From positions 19,538,590-19,602,589 of the forward strand of contig OZ023266.1 in assembly GCA_964006375.1 (NCBI GenBank): DNA of 64,000 bases, in the 5' to 3' direction. Under the pieces are notes generated by a model. It was not told the origin of the DNA, did no database searches, and saw only the letters and a program-made list of their open reading frames with translations. The stretch comes from Tillus elongatus. Taxonomy: Eukaryota > Arthropoda > Insecta > Coleoptera > Cleridae. Below, one piece after another: positions 13,214 to 30,423 of the stretch. How positions within the stretch are numbered: the stretch's first letter is position 1; the number at the start of each line of letters is the position of its first letter. Position numbers and translations under genes: made by a program.

Positions 13214-13429
13214 TCATTGCCATAACAGAACCTTGAGCCATGTTTTCATGTTGGGGAACAAAAAGAAATCGCAGGGAGCCAGGTAAGACGAGTACAGTGG
13301 GTGCAGCAGCAATTTGTAACGTACTTCATGCAACTTGGCCGCAACAATTCCAGATAAATGTGCTGTTGTGTTATCATTGTGATACAGCACTTTTTTCTCA
13401 GTCAAATGGGGCTGTGTGTAACGATTCAT
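13214..13429 (-). pseudogene. mariner transposase C-terminal fragment
   Basis: The minus strand reads VLYHNDNTTAH, then VAAKLHEVRYKLLLHPLYSS and LAPCDFFLFPN. This is the mariner block around the third catalytic Asp (family form HDNAPAH, then PYSPDLAP.D..LFP). The Asp is kept in HNDN. The rest of the transposase is missing. Confidence 0.8.
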
Positions 13430-13480
13430 TTTTATCTGGCCTCGTTACTGGGTTAAAAATACTTAGAAAACCCCCAGATA

Positions 13481-15805
13481 CAGGGGCGTGCGGTGACATT
13501 TCAAATAAGGGAAGCATTTCTCAGAAACTTACCTATTTGTAGTGTAACTGAATTCTTCTGTCGTTTTTGGCAAATTCGTCAATAATGTCATAAAACTGTG
13601 GATTCTGGGACATTTACTGGACGAGTTTATTTTCAACTGACAAAATTGAAATTTGGCAAAGTAATTCCTGTCCTGTTGAATTCCTAACAAAACTCTTGAT
13701 ACGTTTCAATGTAAAAAAAATTCGTTCTAAAGATGCACTAGTAGCAGGAATTGTTAATACTAATTCACATAATTTGAACACTTCAGAATATGCATTTTTC
13801 AATTTTGATTGTTTTAAGAAAGTTCACTCGCGTTAGTTTTTGTGCCTATAACATCGGTTTCATAAATGACTGTAAGTTCTGATCGTAATAAGGCTTTGTC
13901 AAAAGAATGTCCATGGTGGTGAAATAATGATTTGAATGAATCTTCTGGGAAAGGCATCCCTTTAAATCCTCCAAAATTACACAATTCAAGAAATTTCAGG
14001 TCACTAAGATGATCAAATCTGCAGTTAATTTGCTGCTGAATTTGATCTATGATTTCGTAGAAAAGGCGGCGATAAGAAGTTTGAAGGTCTCCCACATTAT
14101 CAGTGCGCAGACGCTTTCTTCGTGGCTCCACTTCTCCTAATTCAATTGATTTTTCCCAGAACTTATCAAATTCATTCTACTTAAGGTAGCAAAAAAACAC
14201 TTTACATTCTTTAATATGATATATAGATTGGGATAAAATTAAATTTAATTTATGAGCACAACAGTGTACAAATAGAGCACTGGAGAACGTTTCCCGCACT
14301 TTAGCTTGAAGACCTTTTAAATGTCCGGCCATAACAGCAGCCATATCATAACTTTGGGCAATTAATTTAATATCAGCCTCCTCAATATCTTTCATAATAT
14401 TAAGCACAATTTTATATAGAGCGTTTGCGGTACGATCTTCTATCACATTTTTAAAGCCTAAAAATTTTCTTGTACACTCCCATCCATTTTTACGTAACGT
14501 ATTACTACAGATAGTTGACTTAAATTAGTTACATCGGTTGTTTCATCTAAATCAATAGCAATGAAACAAGTCTGTTTAATTTCAGATTTAATTCTGTTCA
14601 AAATAATAGTGTCAGCAGCCGAAGTTAAGTCATTCTGAATGCGATTTTATGTCCCGCGAAAAACGTTAGACTGTTCCAAGTGATTTTTTAAATAAATGTC
14701 GTATTTGGCTAGTAAAGAAACTAGGTCTTGAAAGTTTCCTCTATTTGCAGATGTAGTTGTTTCGTCATGACCCCGGAAGCCCAATTCATGCTGACCAAGC
14801 AAACACACAACATCAATAAGTCATTTTAATATGTTTCTGTTTTTATCAACCAGTTCATTGTGTTGGCGATGACTAATTTCTATCTGCTTGTCAACGGCGT
14901 ATTCAATTCGCGTTTTTCCAAAGACACTTAATTTTAAAATGGTCTGTAAATGCACTTTAGACCTAACATATCTTTTTACTACTTTACGTAGATTATTCAA
15001 GTCGGAAAACCCACTTTTATTCCACACCCCCTTTTCAGTCACAAATAGACTACCAGGCCAACAAAACAGTTTATTCCTGTTTTCACAACCTGTTAACCAT
15101 TCATATTGTTTATAAGTTTTTTCCGCATTGAAATGTCGAGTACATGTTTTAATTCTTGGGTTTAAGTTTTTTACAGCAGGTTTCGGCCTACCTTTATTAA
15201 TAAGAGCAAGTTTTTAAGCAAACGGTAAACCTGAAAATCCTTTGGTTATCAAAAACACACAATACAATCACAGTTATTATTACCACTTGTTTGTAAAGTT
15301 TGTAAATCCCCACCCCACCGACGCCGCTGTTAAAAGCTGATCTACTTGCAGCCATATTAATAATCATAAAATGCCCATGTATTTAACATAGTCAACTGCT
15401 TATATCTACGAAATAATCAGACACATTCACTTTGTACGTGCACCGGGTCTTCCTAGTACAACACGTTCTAAAAATACGCGTACATCCGTCGAGCTAGGGT
15501 TTCTTATAAAGTTGCCTGCTGACTACGTGTATTTAACCGAAGTCATTGCAACTCGTGCTGTTAGCTGGCGCATTTGCTGCGACGACGTCCTTGCTAGGAG
15601 CGTATATACAAATATAGTATGATGCATAATAAATAATTATGTGTGTGAGCTTGCGAAATAAAAATTGTAATAATTAAATTAGTTTCAGAGCTTGAAATTT
15701 AATATTTAAAATACAAAAGGGATTTTAAATAATGCGGTTTAGGTATGTAGTCGTCATTTTAAGGGAAGCAATGCTTCCCTTGCTTCCATGGACCGCACGC
15801 CACTA
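13481..15805 (-). mobile_element. hAT element with exact ends and 8-bp target duplication; decayed ZMYM1-like transposase
   Basis: Terminal inverted repeats are caggggcgtgcggt and, at the other end, accgcacgccacta. An identical 8-bp duplication, cccagata, flanks it (13473-13480 and 15806-15813). Minus-strand coding fragments in order: 15042-14821 (KSGFSDLNNL), 14446-14177 (DMAAVMAGHLKGLQAKV and VHCCAHKLNLIL), 14131-13814, and 13802-13614 (LTIPATSASLERIF and LKRIKSFVRN). The order and motifs match the ZMYM1/hAT-like group. Stops and frameshifts interrupt the frame. Exact ends and duplication show one clean insertion. Confidence 0.9.
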
Positions 15806-15813
15806 CCCAGATA

Positions 15814-18080
15814 TGTTAAATAATGATTAATAACCCTATCTATACTAAATATTTCAAGTTTTGATTTCAGAAATTGTTTGGTGAAAATTCGCTAAATATC
15901 TTTCACAACCTTAAAGCCAGTACTGTGTGGCTATAACGCAATTCGATGTCAAATATCGCAGGACGAGATATTCCACTGGTGGAAAATATTACAATGTTAT
16001 CTTAAGTTGTGAAATACAGCGCTGATGTCATCAGTAAAATATTAAACTGTAGTAAGAGATACAATGTTCCTTTTTTTTTGTTTAAACAAGAAATCCAATT
16101 CGTGATAGAATTTTCCAGAGCAATGAAGTCATCTAAAGAAAACGTTAGGCCACTCAGCGAATTTGTTCTAAGAATTGTAAAGGTTGAAGAGTTCATTTTC
16201 AATGTTAAGGGAAGTCGAGACTGTATCTGCAATTCTGTCAGTAAAAGGCCCTGAACTATAGGCGAGGGACGTATGTGTTAAAGGGGTGATGAAGTCAGAC
16301 CTCAACGGAAAAAGCGTTACTTCGAAGAGAGTGAGCTAGGTGCTTAAGAAGTTAACATCGTTGTAATTACGGTTGCTACAAATTATCTTAAAATAGGGGA
16401 TAAAAAAATCCTTCTCGTTATCGATACTATCTAATAACAGTTGGTCAGTGATTGTTTAATATCATTTGGTAGGTTTTTGAAATTAAATTAACAATGCACG
16501 TGAATTAAGCAGTGACCCTTTGTTCACACCCGCTGGTGTATCTCTCACGTTGAATGTAAAGAATTTCTGATTATTACCGAAGTTTAAGTCAATTGGCAAT
16601 AAATTTCACTTGAGCCAATTCACGTTTTAATTGTTGCTTGAAAAGTTTTCGGCAAATTAATTCAAAGTATCGACATAGGGGACAAATTGTCTCACCCATT
16701 ATTAGAGCAACAAAATCCACCTGAGATATAACCGTTAATGGGAATTACCACTCATTTTCTCCAGCTTCCCCTCTGATTGGAGTCTATGAACCTGTGTCAG
16801 GCACTGATGGTTGATCCCATCTTTATAGGGTCATCAGGTAACTCAATGCATCAGGACTTGGTGAGTCGATATAAGCCTTATTTCTGTGAGTCACCAGAAT
16901 TTTTCATGCAGCAAATTAATATTTGAACTTTCAAGATAACATAATCAAATTTGAACTTAAATAGTGTCAGGGAGGTGCCGTAATGACAGCTGTAAATTTC
17001 CTGTTTATTCTTTAGAATTTTGTCAATATTGTGAATTTAAATACATAATACTTGAAATTGTAATTAGTAGATTTTGTTTGTAAAATATTTAACCTGCACA
17101 TTTCTTTATATTTTTATCTTTCAATCATTAAAGTATAAATTTTCACACAAGAATATTTTCTTAAATGGAGCCTCACTCAAAGAAATGGCCAGTTAACTCA
17201 TTGAAAAATCAAGCGAACTGATTGACAAACCTCAAGCAATCTTAGAAATAATTTGTATTTGTTTTTGGAGCTGTAAAATACAGTATTTGATTTTTGACGT
17301 ACCTCAAGTAGGTAATGTTAATATTTTTGCAATATGCAACCATTTTAGTTTATTATTTTGTAATATGATATGTGAAATGATAATCTCTTTTTCTTAAAAC
17401 TCTTGCTGTTTATTTGATTTTTATTTGTGTATGATTCAATATTTATTTTACTATCCCAAATTTATTTAAATGAATAAATTTAATATAATTGTCAACATTA
17501 ACATATCTGTTTAATTGAAGAGAAATTCCTCTCTAATATCTCCCCTGTTTGGCTGCAATATAATTAATAGATTCTAATTATCGCTTATCTAGATACCTAA
17601 AATTAAATATAACCAGGCTCTAGTCGGGGGCGCTCATAAATACCAGACCTAAAGCAGAGCAACAACAGAAAAGAACGTGAGTATCAAACCATATCAAGAT
17701 CTGCCAACCTCCTAAAATATTTCTAATCTTAATAATAATAATAATAATCTGTTAGATAGATGCTTTTAGGGTAGGGTTGTTAGGCAATGTTGACCTCATC
17801 ATCAGGCAGATTCAAATCCGCTTGAGGTCAATCACAATATACCACAGTTCTAGTTTTTGTTTGATGGAGGTAACATGTGTCTCCTTCAATTTCTTTTATT
17901 AACTGAAAACAGACAAAAATCTGAAAAATTCGCGGCACTAGTTTGCGATCAAACCTCCATTTAAAGAATTAAATACCCGGAATAAAAAATCATGTAGATT
18001 AGATTCAGGTTGAGTGGGCTATCCCAATACCTCCCTTCCCCCGCAACCTTACATCTATTGTAGCTCACATCTAATTGCTT
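15814..18080. other. No gene seen
   Basis: AT-rich sequence without a convincing coding region. Short open frames of about 80 codons near 16002-16254 overlap on both strands and look spurious. An AAT trinucleotide run lies near 17730-17750. Confidence 0.4.
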
Positions 18081-18129
18081 AAACTTCACCCAGCTCTCTG
18101 AAAGTTTGTGTGACTGGTGAACTGCCATC

Positions 18130-18510
18130 AGAGTGAAATCGCTGGCTCGTTTCGAAGTTCAAAAGAGAAATAATCTCTCTCTGAGTTCCTCTGGACCCGA
18201 CATCCGTCAGTGTTTGACTCGAAGTGGTATCATAAAGTCTCGCATTCGAGCGAGGTCGTTTGCCCATTTCGAAGCTCACAAAAGAGGCCTCAATCTCCAG
18301 TTGTAATCCACCCCTAGAGATCTCAGCTCTCCTCCGGGTTCGTCTAGACCCGACACCCAACAGTGCTGGACTCAAGACGACATCCCACAGAGTCCCGCTC
18401 CTGAGCATCATCTAAGCGAGATCATTTGTCCATTTCAAAGCACACAGTGGGGGCCTCAATATCCGGGTGTATATCACTCCCCAGAGATCCCAACCCCCTA
18501 CGGGTCGTTT
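18130..18510. repeat. Imperfect tandem repeat upstream of a LINE fragment
   Basis: Three units begin near 18133, 18252 and 18416. Each has a gcgag.tc.tttg.ccatttc start, and the copies share a gagatc and gggt..gt.tagac block. The second unit is about 164 bases; the first is shorter and the third truncated. The local GC content is high. It is probably the 5' UTR repeats of the LINE that follows. Confidence 0.5.
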
Positions 18511-18540
18511 AGACAACCGGTTCAACCGACAACAACTTTG

Positions 18541-19445
<905 letters not shown>

Positions 19446-20195
19446 AATAGTATTTAGGCTGTAAGCCCTCGTGGTGTGTTGTTGAAATTTAAAACAAATA
19501 TTGTTTTAGTTAAGTCTACACGGGACAAAAAAATATCATCTAAGAAGCAAGACAAAATTAACTTAAAGCTATGAAGAACAGAATTACAAAAACCAATAAC
19601 GAACTCATAAGTAGAGACCCAAATTACACCTAAATACCTGGATCTCCAGGTATGCCATATTCATCTGCATAATGCAGTAGATATAGTATTTTATTAAAGA
19701 AACAACACCAGAGGTTGACACCTAATATAATTTAATAAACTCTCACTCTCACTAACACATGAAGAGGTAATAAATTATTTTATTGCACCACATGCGATAA
19801 CTATGGCAAACATATTCGGAAGGTTTGAAAACACTGAATATAATCGTAAACTGTCTGAAAAACGCGGACCCAATTGTTTGAATTGTATTTTCTTTAACAT
19901 TAGGCTTTTTCCGCTATTTAGCCAATCATCATTGCCAGAGAGCTGTCTCACCACACTTAACCTAAAAATTTTACCAAACCTATGTGTTTGTAAGCAGTAT
20001 TGGGATCTTTAACTCCCCAGCTTTGCTTGGTACAAGACAACTGTATAACAGCTTAATAAAAAAAACTATTTTTACTTGAATGTTTGTAATCTAGAAAATC
20101 GAGGAATAGTAAAAAAAAACTAATGTACAAATACAATAAATATAAAGACATACAAACTACAATAATTATACATAAAAAATGTAAAAAGTAAATTA
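19446..20195. other. Intergenic, no gene seen
   Basis: AT-rich sequence between the LINE fragment and the end of the UROS gene. The 69-codon open frame at 19803-20012 has no recognisable feature. Confidence 0.4.
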
Positions 20196-24857
<4,662 letters not shown>

Positions 24858-25272
24858 GTCTAACACTAAATATGGGTACTTGTAGAATTTAAGCAAAATA
24901 GCTAATCGAATGAATAAAAAGCTAATATTTTATGTGAGAATTTTGATTTGAATCAAAAACGAAATGTCATATTATTTATGGGTTATATTTATTATTTACC
25001 AACAATGACGCATACGTCATTGTTTACCAACGTCACTTTAAGTCAATAGTGATTCTTCTATTGTCCCTAAAATATTCTGTTTACCTTACACCAGTCCAAA
25101 TATCGTTGTTAGTCAATGGTAAGACAATAAGACAGGGACGAATGCAAAAAGTAAGCCATGTATTATAACTCTGTGATAAATTCGCAATTTTGACGCATTG
25201 TCATTATGTCAAAATATTTTTTAATCAGTTGAGATGTTTCCAACAATATGTGTGTTTCATAGTAAAAATAAT
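24858..25272. promoter_or_regulatory. Shared upstream region of two head-to-head genes
   Basis: The 415 bases between the UROS start and the start of the small membrane-protein gene must hold both 5' ends. I see no clear TATA box placed for either gene. There is a repeated gacg(c)atacgtcattg-like motif near 25008-25025. A bidirectional promoter is inferred from spacing only. Confidence 0.35.
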
Positions 25273-25503
25273 ATGTATCGTCTCCTAAAGTTAAATAAAC
25301 AAACTCTCTACGAATGGACAGTAAGGAATATGAGCTCACGAGAAAATGTAATGTCGGGACCACCACGTGTCAAGTTATCAACAGGCCAATTAATTTTACA
25401 TGGAGCCTTGCAATGGACCTTTTATCTTGCAGGACCCCTGATAACTATTGGTATGATTCCAGCAATGAGAGACGGTAAAGAAGAGTCAAAAGAGTCAGAA
25501 TGA
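25273..25503 (+). CDS. Small single-pass membrane protein, identity unknown
   Basis: ATG 25273 gives 76 residues. The N-terminus is basic and lacks acidic residues at first (MYRLLKLNKQTLYEW), as in mitochondrial presequences. One hydrophobic segment at about residues 42-60 (LHGALQWTFYLAGPLITIG) is followed by a charged tail rich in Lys and Glu. AATAAA lies at 25594-25599. The frame continues upstream to 25234 with no further ATG in it. The GPP..K.S block before the membrane segment is faintly like cytochrome c oxidase subunit 8, but I cannot confirm this. Its head-to-head place beside UROS and the poly(A) signal argue for a real gene. Confidence 0.55.
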   Translation: MYRLLKLNKQTLYEWTVRNMSSRENVMSGPPRVKLSTGQLILHGALQWTFYLAGPLITIGMIPAMRDGKEESKESE

Positions 25504-25603
25504 AAATCTTTTCCAACATTTTATATTTAAGTTACATATTAATTTCGTTTGGGTTTTCAATGTTACTTGTAATTATAGAAGCTGTTCAGATTAAATAAAA
25601 TAT

Positions 25604-26106
25604 TGTAGTTCTTATAACCTTTTTAGTTTTTATGTCAGACACTACAACATTTTTGTAGAATGCAATGACAAAAGCGAGAAAACTACTTAATCTCATTAAT
25701 AAAAAAAATCTATTTTTCACGGTAGCCACATTTCATAAAGAATATTTCCTTCAGTACGTGTTTTGGCGCTTGTTTTTTGTTTAATTGTATTTCAAGCATT
25801 TTTTAATCTATTTGAACTGAGCAGATTTTAAAATTCGCTACTATAACGTACTTGCTGCGTCCCGAATTTCCTTTCTTACAAACGTATTATAATTACGTGG
25901 TCGAAATTCGATACATTAAAGGTCAGCTCAGAACTGGGACGGACCTGGGGAATCCGACAATCTAATTAAAACAAAGCATTGTTTAATATATTTGAACTGA
26001 GCAAATTTTCCTGGGTAATGAACTTATCCAAGCCACTTGCAAAAGAAAGGTATCACCAAATTTGATCGTCATCAGCCTATTACTTTTTCAGTTATCGGTG
26101 TGACAC

Positions 26107-26189
<83 letters not shown>

Positions 26190-26700
26190 GAAGTCTGAAA
26201 CCGACCTCGGATTTGGGTTCCAGGGGTCCTAAATAGCGCTCGTTTGTAGACATTTTTTCAAAATTTAAAAGTCGCGATCTCATTAGTGATTTTTTTAAAA
26301 ACAAAATTCAGTAAAAACCCGAAATTATTAATATAATTCGACCAAAGGTGGTGCGTAGATCGCTTTGATCAAATGATGCATACATATTTCGTCCCGCCAA
26401 GACACGCAGATGGCCATTACCCCTCTTTTATCGTATGATGGATCAAGCAAGCATTAACTCCAATATTATTTTCCAAATCGTCAAGTGTGATAGACAGAAA
26501 AGTGTTCGTCGAAATGTCGAAAATATTTATTTCAACTGGGGCTGCAACTTACAAGACCACATATGGAAAAGCGTTTAAGAAAACCATTACCTCGATCACT
26601 GAAAATGCTGGATATGAACTCAGAAGAAACAGTTTGCCCACCCCCAACAAAATGACAGAAACAAGTTCACTATGTGAAAAACTGGAACCTGTGATGAGCA
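25604..26700. other. Repeat-rich intergenic region
   Basis: Near 25835-25865 is a copy of the MITE terminus seen at 40703 (cttgctgcgtcc). Sequence at 26017-26108 resembles 8920-9010 (gaaaggta.c, then agttatcggt). A TA array occupies 26109-26184. The 108-codon frame at 26487-26813 runs into the Penelope-like arm and its hammerhead motif, so I do not call it a gene. Confidence 0.45.
26109..26184. repeat. (TA)n microsatellite, 76 bp
   Basis: Pure TA dinucleotides. Confidence 0.97.
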
Positions 26701-26753
26701 CTAATAAGTACACTTGGAGAACACCCAAATCACCACAACACATATTTCAGAGA

Positions 26754-26794
26754 CCTTACGATCGTTTCGTTGACAAAGTCAACATCTTCAGAGG
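26754..26794 (-). ncRNA. Hammerhead-ribozyme-like motif, left arm of Penelope-like element
   Basis: Minus strand, 5' to 3': CCT, core CTGAAGA (26791-26785), one unpaired T, stem II GTTGAC-TTT-GTCAAC, core GAAA, stem III made by the palindrome ACGATCGT, cleavage triplet GTA, then AGG. CCT pairs with AGG as stem I. All invariant core bases of the hammerhead consensus are present. The extra T between the first core block and stem II departs from the minimal consensus. Stem III has only two pairs as a monomer but could pair between two molecules. Confidence 0.72.
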
Positions 26795-28225
26795 AAGAAA
26801 AATTCTAACATAAAAAACTAGATCCCGTATATTTATATCGCGTCAAGATAAACGAACTAGTCCGAAGTAAAATTGTCGTCTAAGAATGATCGTTTGTTTA
26901 TTGCGCAGTGAAACAGGTCGGGGACCTGCTTTAATCTTTTGGTCGACAAATTTATGACCCTTATCTAATATAGGTATTAAAAGGACCAGAGTTCTTTAAA
27001 GAAACGGCACGTTTCTTTTCGATCTAGAAATTTACTATGTGTATATTGGTTCATGCCGATAAAGAACATCTGGTGAGATAAACAACATAAACTCAACTCA
27101 TCTCTTTTAAAAATAGAAAACTAAAAACCAGATGTCTGTCTCACCGTGTTCACTTTAACAAAGGAAAAATAGTTCAACTAAAATAGTACATAAGAACTAT
27201 ATTTATATTGATCTTAATTCTACGTGAAAATATTTATATTGACTACATATATACAAAAAACCGAACCGGTATTTAAATCAAGACAAACATAGTGATTAGT
27301 ATATGTATAAACCGGTCGAATTATTGACAATAATTTATTATTCTACCAGCCAAATTAGGAATATTTAAGCGGTTAACAATAAACTTTCGTTCCTAGATGT
27401 ATTAGTTATTAAAAATAAAGGCTCGCTTGAATTCGATGTCTATAGGAAGGAAACGGCTACTATAAGTTATATTCCTAATGACTCACATCATACGTTTGCA
27501 CAAAAAACGGCTAGTTTAAATTTCTTAGTAAATAGATTGATCAAATTTCCGTTGAGTAAAAATAGATTTAATACAGAATTAAAATACATAAAAAATGTGG
27601 CGAGATATAACGGTTACTCGGATGGTTTAATAGACAAATTAGTTAACAAACACAGAACAAAGAAGTTGATATCTGAATGTACGACATTTAAGAATAATAA
27701 AATCGAGAAAAAATTTGTATGTTTACCTTATGAACCACGAATCACAAAGGGTTTGGAAAGTATTTTTAAGAAAGTCGATTTACATTTGACGTTTTCGACG
27801 AAAAGTAATTTAAAAAATTTGTTGGGTAATACGAAAGACAAAGACAAAGTCACTGAAATGTCCGGAATTTATGAGATTAGTTGCAAAGATTGTGATCTTA
27901 AATACGTGGGCCAAACTAGGAGAAACATAGCCACCAGATTTCGTGAACATCTCGCACAGTTACGATATGGTACGGTGGACAGATCATGTGTGGCACAACA
28001 TATATGGGATAATAACCACCACATTGACAAAGAAAATTTGAAACTTGTCAAAAATGTCAGACATCAAACTATGCTTGATTCATTAGAAAGTATTTTTATA
28101 TTAAGGTCTCTTAAGAACAAAACTTCATTAAATCGTGCGGCACCTGTAATTTCTAGCCCATTGTTTGCTCTTTGCATTTGACCGCTTAAATATTCCTAAT
28201 TAGTCTGGTAGAATAATAAATTATT

Positions 28226-28621
28226 GTCAATAACTCGACCGGTTATACATATACTAATCACTATGTTTGTCTTGATTTAAATACCGGTTGGATTTTTTGT
28301 ATATTTGTAGTCAATATAAATATTTTCACGTAGAATTAAAATCAATATAAATATAGTGTCAATAACTCGATTGGTTTATACATATACTAATCACTATGTT
28401 TGTCTTGATTTAAATACCGGTTCGGGTTTTTGTATATATTAGTCAATATAAATATTTTCACGTAGAATTAAAATCAATATAAATATAGTGTCAATAATTC
28501 GACCGGTTTATACATATACTAATCACTATGTTTGTCTTGATTTAAATACCGGTTCGGTTTTTTGTATATATGTAGTCAATATAAATATTTTCACGTAGAA
28601 TTAAAATCAATATAAATATAG
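28226..28621. repeat. Three tandem 132-bp units in the right arm
   Basis: Units start at 28226, 28358 and 28490 (gtcaataactcga or close). Each contains atactaatcactatg and gtagaattaaaatcaa. The left arm has a single inverted copy of the unit. Confidence 0.85.
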
Positions 28622-29032
28622 TTCTTATGTACTATTTTAGTTGAACTATTTTTCCTTTGTTAAAGTGAACACGGTGAGACAGACATCTGGTTTTTAGTTT
28701 TCTATTTTTAAAAGAGATGAGTTGAGTTTATGTTGTTTATCTCACCAGATGTTCTTTATCGGCATGAACCAATATATATTATATACACATAGTAAATTTC
28801 TAGATCGAAAAGAAACGTGCCGTTTCTTTAAAGAACTCTGGTCCTTTTAATACCTATATTAGATAAGGGTCATAAATTTGTCGACCAAAAGATTAAAGCA
28901 GGTCCCCGATCTGTTTCACTGCGCAATAAACAAACGATCGTTCTTAGACGACAACTTTACTTCGGACTAGTTCGTTTATCTTGACGCGATATAAATATAC
29001 GGGATCTAGTTTTTTATGTTAGAATTTTTCTT

Positions 29033-29073
29033 CCCCTGAAGATGTTGACTTTGTCAACGAAACGATCGTAAGG
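29033..29073 (+). ncRNA. Hammerhead-ribozyme-like motif, right arm of Penelope-like element
   Basis: Same motif on the + strand: CTGAAGA (29036-29042), bulged T, stem II GTTGAC-TTT-GTCAAC, GAAA (29059-29062), ACGATCGT, triplet GTA, AGG. The 5' strand of stem I is CCC here instead of CCT, so one stem I pair is lost. Otherwise it is identical to the left copy. Confidence 0.7.
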
Positions 29074-29138
29074 TCTCTGAAATATGTGTTGTGGTGATTT
29101 GGATGTTCTCCAAGTGTACTTAGAAACAAGTTCGCTGC

Positions 29139-29642
29139 TAGTGATGGGTCGTTATTTAACTGTCTGTTATTTTTAAACGGTTGTCGAGCCGCAACGGTAA
29201 CCACCAGTTATGGATTTATAAAAATAACAGATACAAAATGACGCTTTTTACACTAAACTAGAATTCGGACTCGTATCTGTTTCAGTTCCACTGCAACTAT
29301 GTTCGATGAATAAACATCGGTTTTCATCGGCAACTGTTACATTCAACTTTTTAACGGGATGAATGGACATGAGACTGGGAATGATAAATATGTATCGGTA
29401 TGCTATGCATATAGAGCGGACTTTACTTCATAACATATTACTTAACAGGTAACACGTTAACACGTTATTTATACTAGTGTGCTGGCTCTCGCTCACAGCT
29501 TTGGGAATGTAGGATACTATCGATCGACTATCCAGTTCAAAATAACATATAAATAACTGAAGCTGTTATTTTCAACGGTTATTATAAAATAACGTAAACC
29601 GCTTCAACTGTAAATAGAAAATAACGGATTTGCACATCACTA
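29139..29642. mobile_element. hAT-type MITE, copy 1, with 8-bp target duplication
   Basis: Ends are tagtgatggg and catcacta. The 8-bp duplication ttcgctgc flanks it at 29131-29138 and 29643-29650. It is about 90% similar to the copy at 38839-39323. It encodes nothing I recognise. It interrupts sequence just outside the right arm of the Penelope-like element. Confidence 0.92.
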
Positions 29643-29650
29643 TTCGCTGC

Positions 29651-30053
29651 ACCTTACGTCCAAGAGCAAATGACCGAAAAACAAAACTGCATGTTAAAAG
29701 TGTTTTAAGGCTGTTCGCAATAATAATAAAGCTGAAATATGTACTGAGTGTTTAAAATAAATCTTGTTCCTCTGAAATAAAAGTTTTTTCCATATTCCTG
29801 CAGATTAAATGGGAATATATTACTGGGGTTACGGGTAATCTCGTCTTAGCCACTATAGGCGTTCTATTCATCTAAGCAATCTAGGGTTTAAACCTAACGC
29901 AATCCGCCCTACTAAATACAATTAATGCAATCCTAAAAAGACCACAAATTTATTATTCGCAACGGAGTCAATGCGTGAGTGCGCGTTTACCAGACAAACG
30001 TCACAAAATAGTGCTTGAAGACATCTGTGCGTTCATCAATCTCCTACTGCTGT
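29651..30053. other. Repeat sequence, target of the LOA insertion
   Basis: No gene seen. The segment at about 29980-30065 resembles 35620-35695 and runs into the tatcggta repeat at 35314, so the LOA-like element inserted into an existing repeat. Confidence 0.45.
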
Positions 30054-30423
30054 AAGGTATCGGTAAGGGGTTAAGGAGTCGCGGGCCAAAGGACTCCAGG
30101 GGGCAAGCTGAGGAAGTGGAAATAACAACATAAACTCCCGATGAAGCTTTCCCCAAGACCGTCATGCGCGGTAAAAATCCGCATCCTGCACGAGGTGACC
30201 CTGCTAATAACTAAACATGACGGATCTAGACAAGGAGGTCGAACTAAACTCCCCCAATCTACGGTGTCACGTGACCCGTGCCTATGGATGGATGGCACCA
30301 GGGCGATGGTGTCGTGAACGGAACCTCTGGAGTACCAGGCAACCCTCCAGAGTAACCCGCCTTGCACCACACAGGGGGTTCTGATGGTGTGGACAGTATT
30401 TCCCCCATTCTCGTGGGAACAAC

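Larger units (their letters stand above)
26700..29125 (+). mobile_element. Penelope-like element remnant with long inverted arms and GIY-YIG nuclease
   Basis: The left arm (about 26700-27370) and the right arm (about 28183-29125) are inverted copies, traceable from the outer tccaagtgtactta to the inner aatatttaagcgg. They are nearly identical apart from two extra tandem units in the right arm. Between them one + frame, open from about 27372 to the stop 28179-28181, encodes the tail of a reverse transcriptase (FLDVLVIKNKG, FDVYRKETAT) and a GIY-YIG nuclease (GIYEISCKDCDLKYVGQTRR, then FREHLAQLRYG). The RT catalytic part is absent. Hammerhead-like motifs sit near both outer ends on opposite strands. 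Penelope-like elements are known for complex, partly inverted terminal repeats with such ribozymes. Confidence 0.85.

Noticed and set aside
26487..26813. 108-codon open frame
   Set aside because: It overlaps the hammerhead and terminal arm of the Penelope-like element and shows no domain.
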